Under the pieces are notes generated by a model. The model was not told the DNA's origin. It searched no databases and worked only from the letters and a program-made list of their open reading frames with translations. From Sulfidibacter corallicola (GTDB lineage: Bacteria; Acidobacteriota; Holophagae; Acanthopleuribacterales; Acanthopleuribacteraceae), in NCBI RefSeq assembly GCF_017498545.1, contig NZ_CP071793.1:7930256-7994255 (forward strand): a DNA stretch of 64,000 nt, given 5' to 3'. A program made the position numbers and the translations under genes. Of the stretch, positions 1-8,702 are shown piece by piece. Position 1 is the first letter of the stretch. Each line of letters opens with the position of its first letter.

Positions 1-127
1 CAAGAAATTCGAGATCCTGACCCGGCCGTTCACCTTGGAGACCGGGGAACTGACGCCCAGCATGAAGGTCAAGCGCAAGGTGGTCGCGGAAAAGTTCAAG
101 AAGGAAATCGAGGGCCTCTACGTCTGA
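1..127 (+). CDS. C-terminus of an AMP-forming long-chain fatty acyl-CoA ligase (partial)
   Basis: Only the last 41 codons are in the window, read from base 2 and ending in TGA at 125-127. The peptide contains TRPFTLETGELTPSMKVKR followed by a basic stretch and a Tyr near the end. This is the typical C-terminal lid of long-chain fatty acid-CoA ligases (FadD/ACSL family), where the lysine after ELTPxxKVKR lies in the adenylation half-reaction region. The enzyme would activate fatty acids with ATP and CoA at the inner membrane. The rest of the protein lies upstream of the window, so substrate range cannot be judged. It converges on the leftward MATE gene. Confidence 0.8.
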   Translation, partial: KKFEILTRPFTLETGELTPSMKVKRKVVAEKFKKEIEGLYV

Positions 128-286
128 CGGCTCTCGGGTTCCGAGCCGTGCGGCGGCGATGCGCTCCTGGATCGCCCCGCACGACCTCTCCCGCGATTTC
201 CGGCGCGTGGCCGGATCGTACGAAGAGGTTTGCCCCCGAATCTCACGACCACACGCGAATTCCGGAGGCGAACGTTTCCGGCCTCG

Positions 287-1690
287 TCAACTGGCTTGGA
301 TCGAGGCGTTTTCCGCTTCGAGGGTGGCGGTTTGGGCCATGCGCCGTTCGCGGCATTGGGTCACGAACCGGTGGATGAGCACCCAGGCGAAGATGCCCAC
401 CGCGACGTTGGCCACCGAGGTCGCCGCGAAGATGCCGCGTTCGCCGAAAAATCGCGAACCCAGATAGGCCGCCGGGATGTACACCACCACCATGCGCAGG
501 ACCGAGATCAGGGTCGCCGGCAAGGGCCGCCCCATGCCGTTGAAGGCCGCATTGGCGTTCATGATCACCCCGTGCATGCCGTAGCTCAGCGGCACCAACC
601 ACAGGTAGGCGGCCACCATCTTGATGACCTCGCCCGAATCGGTGAAGCGGGCCGCGATCCAATTGCCGCCGAATCCCAGGACGACGGCCAACAGCGTGCC
701 GTAGCTCAGGCAGAACAGAAAACTGACCGTAATCGACTCGCGGATGCGCTCGTGCTTGTTGGCGCCCAGGTTCTGTCCCACGAAGGGACCGATGATGGCC
801 GACATCGAGTAGAAAATGATCAGGGCCATGGACTCCACACGTGAAGCCACCCCGAACGCGGCCACCGCATCGTTGCCGAACGAGGCCAGCAGGCGGTAGA
901 CGACCGCGGTACAGGCCGGGATGATCATGTTGGTCGCCGCGGCCGGCAAGCCCACGTGGAGGATGTCGCGCCAGGATTTTTTCAGGCCCGCCCAGGTGGG
1001 TCGCTCGAAGGTCAGCATGTGCTCCCGGAAGTGCAGCAGGTACATGGGCCAGAAAAACGTCAGCACGCGTACGGTGACCGAGGCCAGCGCCGCACCCTGC
1101 AATTCCATGCGGGGAATGGGCCCGAGCCCGAAAATGAAGATCGGGTCGAGAATGATGTTGCCCAGCGCGCCGACACCCATGATGAGGCTGGGCGTCCGGG
1201 CGTCGCCGGTGGCGCGGAGCGCGCTGCCGGCGACCATCGGCACGATCATGAACACCAGGCCCAGGTACCAGATCTCCATGTAGTCGCTGATCATGGGAAG
1301 CAGCGTATCGTCCGCGCCCAGCAATCGGAAGACGGGTTCGATCGTGAAGAAGCCGACGATGGCGATCAGGATCGAAAGCCCGGCGGACAGCAACAGGCTG
1401 TCGGTGACCAGGTGGCGAACCCGGCTTTGGTTGCGTTCGCCGATGGCGCGCGCGATGACCGAGGAGGTGCCGGCGCTGAGCCCGATGGCCAGCGAGATCA
1501 ACAGCATGATGACCGGGAACGTGAAACTGACCGCCGCCAGTTGGGTGGGACCCAGTTGCCCCACGAAGTAGGTGTCGGCGAGATTGAAGGCCATCGTGGC
1601 GAAGAGGGCGCCGACCATGGGCGCCGTCATGGAAACAAGGTGCCGGGAAACCGGTCCTTCGGTCAATTTCGATTCCATGGTTCGACCCAT
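287..1690 (-). CDS. MATE family multidrug/Na+ antiporter
   Basis: The 467-residue product has the length and twelve hydrophobic segments of a MATE (MatE/NorM/DinF-type) transporter. The N-terminal part reads EGPVSRHLVSMTAPMVGAL then NLADTYFVGQLGPTQLAAVS, the usual MATE first-helix signature, and a second, similar half begins near residue 240 (HVGLPAAATNMII). Family members export cationic drugs or metabolites using a Na+ or H+ gradient; the substrate cannot be read here. The ATG at 1690 is preceded on the minus strand by AAGGA with a 6-base spacer, which favours it over the internal ATG four codons on. It stands alone, with about 270 bases to the SUI1 gene upstream on the same strand. Confidence 0.9.
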   Translation of the reverse strand: MGRTMESKLTEGPVSRHLVSMTAPMVGALFATMAFNLADTYFVGQLGPTQLAAVSFTFPVIMLLISLAIGLSAGTSSVIARAIGERNQSRVRHLVTDSLLLSAGLSILIAIVGFFTIEPVFRLLGADDTLLPMISDYMEIWYLGLVFMIVPMVAGSALRATGDARTPSLIMGVGALGNIILDPIFIFGLGPIPRMELQGAALASVTVRVLTFFWPMYLLHFREHMLTFERPTWAGLKKSWRDILHVGLPAAATNMIIPACTAVVYRLLASFGNDAVAAFGVASRVESMALIIFYSMSAIIGPFVGQNLGANKHERIRESITVSFLFCLSYGTLLAVVLGFGGNWIAARFTDSGEVIKMVAAYLWLVPLSYGMHGVIMNANAAFNGMGRPLPATLISVLRMVVVYIPAAYLGSRFFGERGIFAATSVANVAVGIFAWVLIHRFVTQCRERRMAQTATLEAENASIQAS

Positions 1691-1962
1691 GCTTCATCCT
1701 TGCATTGAAAAAAATGGAGATGCGCGCGACGTCCGTACCGGTCGTTCGGCCTCTATATCGATTCCTAGTTCTTACCCTTCGAAGCGGTCAATGGTTGCTT
1801 CGGACGGACAAAAGATCGTTTTGTCGTGCGCAGCGGGGCGTGGCGCCGACCAGGTGGGACCCGATTCGATAGCTTCGGGTGAGGCGCCATGACGAATACC
1901 GATACCTTTACCTTCAGGTTCGAACACCGTCCCCCCTTGCGCTCATTCCGGAAATGCGACAA

Positions 1963-2337
1963 CTAACGAACTTTAAAGCCTTCGGCCCGGAAAAAGTCCT
2001 TGATCGGTTCACAATGATCGCCGCGCAGTTCCATGACGTCGTCCTGGATGGTGCCGCCCGTGCCGAATCGGGTTTTCAGTTTTTTCAGGTAGGAATGGGG
2101 GTCGAGGAGGTGGTACACGCAGGTGACCACCTTGCCCTTGGCCCGTTTTTCCTTGCGAATCAGGAGTGCGGGTTGCGGCTTGTGGGTCGCCGAGGATGAG
2201 TTGACGTTGGGCTCGTCTCCGGCAGGCGCGGCATTCGCGGGGGCGACCCCCAGTGACTGGGCCAGGTCCGCGAAGGGGTTTTGGCGCAATTCACCCATTT
2301 GGCTGAAGTCCAGGCGTTCTTTTTTCTTTCTTGCCAT
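1963..2337 (-). CDS. SUI1/eIF1-like translation factor (YciH type)
   Basis: A 124-residue protein beginning MARKKKERLDFSQMGELRQ, with a linker of low complexity and a C-terminal SUI1 fold from about residue 58 on. The diagnostic segments are KVVTCVYHLLD, LKKLKTRFGTGGTIQDD and LRGDHCEPIKDFF, matching the bacterial YciH group of eIF1 homologues, which bind the small ribosomal subunit and influence start-site fidelity. The open frame extends 34 codons further upstream, but the ATG at 2337 is preceded by GAGGAAG at good spacing and starts with the conserved basic N-terminus, so I use it. It appears to be a single-gene unit. Confidence 0.85.
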   Translation of the reverse strand: MARKKKERLDFSQMGELRQNPFADLAQSLGVAPANAAPAGDEPNVNSSSATHKPQPALLIRKEKRAKGKVVTCVYHLLDPHSYLKKLKTRFGTGGTIQDDVMELRGDHCEPIKDFFRAEGFKVR

Positions 2338-3587
2338 GTTCTTCCTCGCTCGGCTCATCCCGATCGAAACCGGTGCCCAAGCCCTTATCATAAACGGACT
2401 TTTCTTTCCGGACCACGCCTCTCTGGAGGGAAACCCCAACTGTCGCCTTTTACCCGCGAAAACAGCAGCAACACTTCTCCCGGAAATGCGGGAACGCCAA
2501 TTTGGTTAAAAAAAGTCTGTCCACGAATCACACCGATTGACACGGATTTTAAAATCATCCTCCTAACTCGTATTCCCGATTCTTTGAAGGACCCGCGGTG
2601 CTGCGGGAGCCGTTCCGTGGCCGAGAGATTCGTCGTGCAGGGCCGGTAAGGACAGGTAGGTTCAGCAGGGGCGGTAAACCCGCTGGCTGAACTCGCCGAA
2701 GTGATCCATGCGAAGCGTTCCCGCATGCTGCGAGGGTCGGCGGGGCAGTAAGTTGGTCAGGGGCGGTAAGCCGGCCCGGCCGACACTTCGAAGTGATCAG
2801 GGCTGCGAAAATTCAGAACGCCAAAGAGCGAAGCTCCAATCAAAGCAGGGCTTCGGAATGTGCGACCAGCGGTCGCACCTACCTGGCACGACGACCATCT
2901 CAGGCAGCCGGGAACAGCATGCTGGCTCGCTTCGCGTTGTTTCTTTCTCGGGATCGAAAGGGTATGCCCGCGGGTGCGCGGCTCTTATGAAACCAAGTGG
3001 TGCATTCAACCAGAGCTGGGTTTTGCCGTCGTCAAATCTTGATCAGGAAGGCAGGAATAATGGAAACCAGGAAAAGCAGGACCATGATGTGTCACCCAAT
3101 GCCGATCCTTTCCTGGTTTCTAATTTTCCTGAATTCCTGCTTAATTTTTCGGATGAATGACCCATGGCCCTTCGCCAGAAAAAGGTATGCTGTTTCTTTC
3201 TCGAAATCGAAAGGGTGTGCCCGCCGGTGCGCGGCTCTTAATGAAACAAATCACGTAAAGTCAGAAGGTAAAGATAAAAACCCGAGATGATCATTGTTCG
3301 GGACATTCGCCGAAAAATGTCGGCCCGACGCCCTGGGCGGCGACCCTGTCGGCGACGACGTCGACGAGACCAGCCCAGTGTGTATCGTTTAAGCATGGAG
3401 GCGTTCGACATATGGCACAGCGCCAAACGGGCTCGCGTGTTTCTCGAACTCGATCCGGTAGCCCCGGGGAAGTGTTAGACGGCCTGGCCGTTTGGGCGGT
3501 GGTCCAACTGGAAGACACAACCCAAGCAAAGCCAGCCGCAACGGCTGACTATGTCGGGTTCGTGCCACACTTTTGGGTGGGGGGACG
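2338..3587. repeat. Gene-free gap filled with degenerate dispersed repeats
   Basis: No convincing gene lies here. Bases 2516-2555 carry a CACGAATCACACCGATTGAC-type string of a kind often seen in intergenic DNA. From about 2600 come short inverted blocks of the form GTAGGTT-hairpin-GAAC. From 2784 to about 3345 lies a composite element whose parts recur at 20.9 kb, 27.9 kb, 30.3 kb and, inverted, at 56.4-56.7 kb. Landmarks are TGCGACC-AGC-GGTCGCA at 2861-2877, GTTTCTTTCTCG at 2939, and GAAACCAGGAAA / TTTCCTGGTTTC arms at about 3062-3120. Short frames here are by-products of the repeats. Confidence 0.8.
2985..3345 (+). repeat. Composite intergenic element, copy 1 (forward)
   Basis: The order of blocks is GCGGCTCTTATGAAAC, GTGGTGCATTCAACC, TTGCCGTCGTCAAATCT, then a pair of 12-base inverted arms GAAACCAGGAAA and TTTCCTGGTTTC enclosing about 34 bases, then CATGGCCCTTCGCCAG, GTTTCTTTCTCGAAATCG and ATGTCGGCCCG. 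The same order, reversed and complemented, is present at 56375-56735, and a shorter, more diverged version is at 30248-30440. The element is therefore about 360 bases long, has no open frame conserved between copies, and is present in both orientations. Confidence 0.8.
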
Positions 3588-4511
3588 TTAATTGTGGTTG
3601 ATCGGGGACTGGCCTTTGGGCCTGAGCGTCTCGATGATCTGGGCATCGACCCACATAATGTTCATATTTCCCTTTCCTTCGCCTTGGTTTCTGTGAAAGA
3701 AAAGAAACTTGCCGTCGGGCGTGACGCTGGCTGAGATTTCCCCGACTTCCGTGTTTACCGTGCCGCCCATGTTGATCGCATCACCCCATGAGCCGTCTGG
3801 CTGTCGATAGCTGATATAGAGGTCGGAATGGCCATAGCCGCTCTCCCGCCTGCCGTCAAAGATCAAATAGGACTCATCCGGTGCGATGAACGGGTGGGCA
3901 TTGAATTTTCCGGTGTTGATTTCCTTGCCGAACGGTTTGGGTTCTTCGCGTTTGCCGTCTATCAAGCGTGAATAACGAATCACACCATCCCCATCATCGG
4001 AACCGATCTCGTCAAAGACGTAGGTTCCTTTCAACGAGGCCGTCAGGCGCATGATTTCGAGGGCTAGGAAAGACGGGCCGAGTTTTTTAATATCTGACCA
4101 TCCTGTTTCGGTGCGCTCCTTATAGCGCACACCCAGGTGCATGGTCTTTCCGTCGGGAGCGATGAAGGGTTGGCCCACTCGGCGAGATATATATGACTCG
4201 ATCCAACGTTTGTTTTGATATTGAAAAACAAAAAAATCGTCCTCTTTGATGAAGTAGAACTCTTTCATGTCCGGCGTGAAGACGCCGCTATATTCAAACA
4301 GCTCTGTCGAAACAATACCGGGAGCGAACGCTTCAGGATTGGAGCCCGGCGGTTTTTGCCCGATATAGGGGCCCTTGATCGCTGGAAGGTCATCTTGGCC
4401 GAAACCTTGGCTGCCAATGACAGCAAGCGCCATCGTCGTGAGAATAAAAATACGTTTCGTGAACGGCATGAAAGACACAAAGCATAACGTGACAACATGT
4501 TTCAGGTTCAA
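3588..4511 (-). CDS. Secreted PD40/WD40-like beta-propeller protein
   Basis: The product has a hydrophobic N-terminus (KRIFILTTMALAVIGSQGFG, then QDD) that looks like a cleaved signal peptide, followed by PD40-type blades: VFTPDMKEFYFIK, QPFIAPDGKTMHLG, HPFIAPDESYLIFDGRRE and ASVTPDGKFLFFHRN. Such proteins fold as extracytoplasmic propellers of unknown or binding function. The longest frame begins at a TTG (4511) that has a good AGGGAG site; an in-frame ATG at 4469 starts nearer the signal peptide but has no visible site, so the start is open. The gene looks more AT-rich than its neighbours and sits between repeat-rich and empty DNA, which would fit acquisition by transfer. Confidence 0.7.
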   Translation of the reverse strand: MNLKHVVTLCFVSFMPFTKRIFILTTMALAVIGSQGFGQDDLPAIKGPYIGQKPPGSNPEAFAPGIVSTELFEYSGVFTPDMKEFYFIKEDDFFVFQYQNKRWIESYISRRVGQPFIAPDGKTMHLGVRYKERTETGWSDIKKLGPSFLALEIMRLTASLKGTYVFDEIGSDDGDGVIRYSRLIDGKREEPKPFGKEINTGKFNAHPFIAPDESYLIFDGRRESGYGHSDLYISYRQPDGSWGDAINMGGTVNTEVGEISASVTPDGKFLFFHRNQGEGKGNMNIMWVDAQIIETLRPKGQSPINHN

Positions 4512-4926
4512 CAGGCTCTCCCTTTACAACACTAGCTTTTTTGACGTTCGTTACGTCAATGAACGAAACGAGGTGATTGTAACGGCCCGAACTTGAAAAC
4601 ACCTGAAGTCGTGCTGATTTCTTGCTGACTTCCTACTGGCGGTTTGGAAGTGGCTTGTTTGTCAGTTGTTTACGAAACCGAATGCGACTGGGATCAGAGC
4701 TGCTGCGTTGGGTAAACGATCGAAGTGCCCTGGGGCGGTTCCCGGCTAGGATGAGGCAAAGCAGGGGCGATCGAAAGGGAGATGGCACCGCCAAGTTTCG
4801 TTCGAAGCCGGACCATGGGAGGATTGGCGGTTTCGCGGAACGGAGTTCCATGGACACCGCATTGAAGGCCTCCTGGGTCAATGCAAAGATGAACTTTCCG
4901 CCCCAGGTTCGTTTTGGGCGCTCGGT
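4512..4926. other. Intergenic region, nothing recognised
   Basis: About 415 bases between two leftward genes. The part near 4540-4640 is AT-rich and may hold the promoter of the PD40 gene. I see no gene, clear terminator or RNA. Confidence 0.6.
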
Positions 4927-6180
4927 CTATCGCGAAACCCAGGGGCGGCTTTCCAACCACTGGCGGTAGTAGGCGGACATCATCAGCGAGGTGAAGTGGC
5001 GGGTGTGGGTGAAACGCTCGATGTTGTGACCGAATCGATCCATCAAGACTTCCAGCCAGGGGAGCGCCTGGCGGTGATCACCCGTCATCAAGCTGAGTTC
5101 CAGCAGGCGCCAGTAACAGGCCTGACATTGGGGGACCTGTGAAGCGGCCTTCTGGAGAAGACTCTTGGCCTGGTGCATATCGCCGTGAGCGATGTGGACC
5201 TCCGCGCGGACCAGGTCCAGCAGGGGATCGCCGCCGACCAGTTGATCGATGCGGTTGATCAGCTCCTCGCTGGCGAACAGTTCCATGCGGTGCAGGGCCA
5301 CCGAGAGCAGCAGCAGGTGGTAGGCGGGCTCCTCGGGCCATTTACAGTAGAACACCTCTTCCGCTTCGGTGAGCGCCTGGTCGTCCAGGTTCAATGCGAT
5401 GCGCACCAGGTCCAGCATCACGTCCTTGCGGTAGCGGACCGGTCGCGGCAGGTTGGACCAAATGCGTCGCGCCGCCATCCACTGTCCGTTCTGCATCAAA
5501 TCGCGCATCAGCGGATGTCCGCATTGGGTCAGATCGATCTCGGGTGCCGTCGGCGCCTCGGAAATATCGGGAATGGATGCGGGCTGGTTGGGATTTCGCG
5601 CCTCGCGATGTCGCTTCGCCAGGCGGTGGTGGTAGCGTTCCGAGAGGCTTTGGCCCAGGCCCAGGAAGTGGATGTCCGACCAGGTCCAGCCACCGCGAAA
5701 ATTTTTGTCGACCACGATCTTCATGTAGGAGAGCGCGGGCGTGTGGTTTTCGGATTCGCCGTGAACGCGTTCGGCGCTGAGGTCGAGTTGGCGGAAGACC
5801 GCCACCGTGTCGTCCTCGTGCTGGAGGAAGCGCAGGAACTGGACCGGGGTTTCCATGGCCGGCCAAAGTGCCTCGCGCAGGGAAGGATCTTGGGTCATGG
5901 ATATGTGGGGACGTGTCGGGGGTTCCGTGGGCTTGGGCTCGAGATCTGCCGTTGCATGGATTTGGAGAAACGCGGAAAACCCTGGTTTGTTGAGCAGGCT
6001 CATCACCTGTTCCAGGTCGCCGCGATTGAGGCAGAATTCGAGGTGCTCCACGAAAGCCCGCGCACTGCGGGGCTTGTGGGTGTGGTTTCTCAATGCCAGG
6101 TAGGCCACCAAGGCGAGGAGCGCCACGATCGGTCCGACAAACCACAATCCCTCCACCCAAGTGAGGAGTGGGAGGTTCAT
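4927..6180 (-). CDS. Membrane-anchored TPR-like helical protein
   Basis: A 417-residue protein with one N-terminal membrane segment (about residues 12-30, VGPIVALLALVAYLAL) followed by a long soluble part. From about residue 225 on it is made of paired helices with TPR/Sel1 character: WMAARRIWSNLPRPVRYRK, ALTEAEEVFYCKWPEEPAY, LVRAEVHIAHGDMHQAKSL and QACYWRLLELSLMTGDHRQA. The ATG at 6180 has a GGAG site five bases upstream. I do not recognise a specific family. The topology suggests a cytoplasmic or periplasmic scaffold tethered to the inner membrane. No linked genes hint at its partner. Confidence 0.6.
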   Translation of the reverse strand: MNLPLLTWVEGLWFVGPIVALLALVAYLALRNHTHKPRSARAFVEHLEFCLNRGDLEQVMSLLNKPGFSAFLQIHATADLEPKPTEPPTRPHISMTQDPSLREALWPAMETPVQFLRFLQHEDDTVAVFRQLDLSAERVHGESENHTPALSYMKIVVDKNFRGGWTWSDIHFLGLGQSLSERYHHRLAKRHREARNPNQPASIPDISEAPTAPEIDLTQCGHPLMRDLMQNGQWMAARRIWSNLPRPVRYRKDVMLDLVRIALNLDDQALTEAEEVFYCKWPEEPAYHLLLLSVALHRMELFASEELINRIDQLVGGDPLLDLVRAEVHIAHGDMHQAKSLLQKAASQVPQCQACYWRLLELSLMTGDHRQALPWLEVLMDRFGHNIERFTHTRHFTSLMMSAYYRQWLESRPWVSR

Positions 6181-6879
6181 GAAGGCTCCAGAAAAGTATG
6201 GATCGAGAGTTTACGAGTTCATGATTTCAATGAATCGGTTTTGAAGACAAGCCTAATGGGGGATTCGATGGATGGGAGGGAGAGGTGCCCGCCTTTGCGC
6301 GCCGTCGTTGCCGATGTAGCGATACCGATGCACCCTTTGGGCGTGCCGGCGAATCGTTTCCGACGGGTTTCGCGGCCCGGCTGCGCGTCGTGACGCGAAA
6401 AGGACGCCGGAAGAAACTTTAGGTCGGATACATGTGAGGAGTTGCGGAAAACAGTGGCTGCACATGAGGAAGGCTGTCTAGGTCAGACCCCCGGGACCAG
6501 GTAAACCCCATTCTAAAAGAAAAACAATCCGATAACCGATCAAAAAACTGTAAAAGTCGACATATGCGTCACGGTGACGCCTGACGATAGACGAAGTGTG
6601 GTGGAAATGCGGGCGAAAAGTCGAAAATGGCGGCGGGATTCATTCGGGGGTTTGAAATGTCCCCAGATCACAGCTCCCTTCCTAAGCTTGAAATCGAACC
6701 TGATCAGCCAAAAAGGAGAGCCGTAAATGCTGGGTTACATCTGAATGAGTGCGTAATTGGCCGCGAAAACTTCTGAAATCTGAAACTCGAAACCCCAACA
6801 GGTGCCCATCCAGCCGAAAACTCGGTGTGTGTAGCGCCGGTCCTCTTTTGAATGGGCCGCACCGGGTGGGCCCGGTCTT
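6181..6879. other. Intergenic region, nothing recognised
   Basis: About 700 bases without a supported gene. A small hairpin, ACCGGG (6861-6866) with CCCGGT (6871-6876), lies directly after the hisS stop; its T-rich side faces hisS, so it is a poor terminator for that gene. The long open frames crossing this region are extensions antisense to hisS. Confidence 0.5.
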
Positions 6880-8256
6880 TTAGTTGGAAGATTGGATCCG
6901 TTCGAGAATCGCCGCCGCGGCCCGATCGCGGGGTACTTGGAATTGATCGCTGGCGATCAGGTCCTTGACGGTGACCAGGTTTTGGTCGAGTTCGTCGCGG
7001 CCCATGATGACGGCGAAGCGGATCCCGGCGCGGTCCGCGTAGCGCAACTGCTTGCCGAATTTGCCCTTCTCCGCGTAGAGAATGGTGTTGACCCCGCCCT
7101 GGCGCAGTTCGGCGGTGAGGTTCAGGTATTCCTTGGAAAGGTCCGCATCCATTTGGGTGACCAGGGCCTGAATGGTGCTCTTGCCGGCTTGGATGATGCC
7201 GGCCGCGCACAGTTGGTAGAACAGACGGGTGGCGCCGATGGAGATCCCCACTCCCGGCAGTTTCGAGGAGGTGTAGTAACCGGCCAGGTTCTCGTAACGC
7301 CCACCGGAGCAGACGCTGCCGATCTTCAGGTGGTCGTCGAGAAAGGTCTCGTAGACCGTGCCGGTGTAGTAGTCCAGCCCGCGGGCGATCGAGAGGTTCA
7401 GTTTGAGGTGGCTTTCCGGCACACCCAAGGCCTCGATGGTTTCCACCACCTGGGACAGTTCCTCCAGGCCGGTCTGGAACAGGGGGTGGTCGATGCCCAG
7501 TGCGGCCACTCGATCCAGCACGGCGCGGTTGCTCTCCGCCTCCATCGCGATGAAATCCATGATGCGATGGACCTTGTCCGCTTCCATGCCGAAGTGCTCG
7601 CCGGTCAGGGTTTCCACCACGTAATCGCGGCCACGCTTGTCGATCTTGTCCACCTCGCGCATGATCAGCGTCTGGCGCTCGGGATCCTCGACGCCCAGTG
7701 CGGCGAAGAAGCCGCTCAGCAACTTGCGGTTGTTGATGTGGATGGTGAACTTGCCGACGTTCAACTCGGAAAACACGTGGTAGATGACCGAAGGGATCTC
7801 CGCATCGTAGTGGAGGCTCAGCTTGTCCTTGCCGATGACGTCCACGTCGCACTGGTAGAACTCGCGAAAGCGGCCGCGCTGGGCGGTTTCACCGCGATAG
7901 ACGCGTTGGATCTGGTAGCGCCGGAAGGGGAACACCAGTTTGCGTTCGTGCTCGGCCACGAAACGGGCGGTCGGTACCGTGAGATCGAAGCGCATGGCCA
8001 ATTCGGGATCGCGGCCCTGCTTCAGGCTGCCGCTGGATTGAACGAAATACACCTGACGCTCGGTCTCACCGCCGCTTTTGGTCAGCAGGATGTTGCTGTA
8101 TTCCATGACGGGCGTCTCCAGCGGCAGGAAGCCGAATCGCTCGTAGCCGCGGCGAATGACGTCCAGCATGTTTTGAAACGCGATTTGCTCGTTGGGAAGG
8201 AGTTCCATGACTCCGGGCATGGTTTTGGGCTTGATCAGTTCCATAAGTCGCTTCAT
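6880..8256 (-). CDS. hisS: Histidyl-tRNA synthetase
   Basis: A class II synthetase of about 458 residues that charges tRNA-His in the cytoplasm. It begins with the family-typical KPKTMPGVMELLP, carries motif 2 RFDLTVPTARFVAEH with FRRYQIQRVYRGETAQRGRFREFYQCD, and the two histidine-specific segments LSIARGLDYYTGTVYE and CSGGRYENL with GVGISIGATRLF (motif 3). The C-terminal anticodon-binding domain follows from about residue 355. The frame can start at GTG 8262, ATG 8256 or ATG 8238; GGGG lies just before 8256 and about 11 bases before 8238, so the exact start is uncertain. It seems to be a single-gene unit. Confidence 0.95.
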   Translation of the reverse strand: MKRLMELIKPKTMPGVMELLPNEQIAFQNMLDVIRRGYERFGFLPLETPVMEYSNILLTKSGGETERQVYFVQSSGSLKQGRDPELAMRFDLTVPTARFVAEHERKLVFPFRRYQIQRVYRGETAQRGRFREFYQCDVDVIGKDKLSLHYDAEIPSVIYHVFSELNVGKFTIHINNRKLLSGFFAALGVEDPERQTLIMREVDKIDKRGRDYVVETLTGEHFGMEADKVHRIMDFIAMEAESNRAVLDRVAALGIDHPLFQTGLEELSQVVETIEALGVPESHLKLNLSIARGLDYYTGTVYETFLDDHLKIGSVCSGGRYENLAGYYTSSKLPGVGISIGATRLFYQLCAAGIIQAGKSTIQALVTQMDADLSKEYLNLTAELRQGGVNTILYAEKGKFGKQLRYADRAGIRFAVIMGRDELDQNLVTVKDLIASDQFQVPRDRAAAAILERIQSSN

Positions 8257-8702
8257 CCCCACTGTTTTTTTCCAAGTCCTCCGAACTATAGACCGGGTGG
8301 GGCACCCAATTCAAGAGCGCGAACCGGCCGGTTCGGCTACCGATCCGGTGGGGCGGTGGGCGGGCCGTCGCAAGGTCCCGATGGCAGGTGTCACTTCGGT
8401 GCACCCGATGGTTCCTCCGGAGTTGGCGATTGTCTCCGTTTCGGAGCGGTACTAGAATAGGGCCCATCCAGAAACGGAAAGATCGTCGCAGCCCAGGCGG
8501 TTCGCCTGGATGGGTACGGAATCGGGTTTCAGGTGTCGGGTTCCGGCAAGAAAATGAATCGCAGAAGATGAGCTGAACCCCGCGCGTTACGGCTGGGCCC
8601 GGCTCCCATTTGGGAGTCCCCGATTCCGAAGGATCGTTTCCAAAAAATCCCCGTTTCTGGATGGGCACTTGAATCTCTCTCATTCAGAAATGGACGGTTG
8701 TT
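8257..8702. other. Intergenic region with a long-range inverted repeat
   Basis: Divergent promoter space between hisS and the ABC ATPase gene. GCCCATCCAGAAACGG at 8462-8477 is repeated as its exact reverse complement at 8651-8666, enclosing about 173 bases. No gene of its own was found. Confidence 0.7.
8462..8666. repeat. 16-bp perfect inverted repeat flanking about 173 bp
   Basis: Left arm GCCCATCCAGAAACGG (8462-8477), right arm CCGTTTCTGGATGGGC (8651-8666). The enclosed DNA has no convincing frame. It could be a small non-autonomous mobile element with terminal inverted repeats, or the footprint of one, directly upstream of the ABC gene. Confidence 0.65.

Noticed and set aside
6861..6876. 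ACCGGG/CCCGGT hairpin as the hisS terminator
   Set aside because: Its T-rich side faces into hisS and not away from it, so it would not stop hisS transcription.
6892..8460. 522-codon rightward frame opposite hisS
   Set aside because: Antisense to an unmistakable histidyl-tRNA synthetase; composition is typical of a shadow frame.
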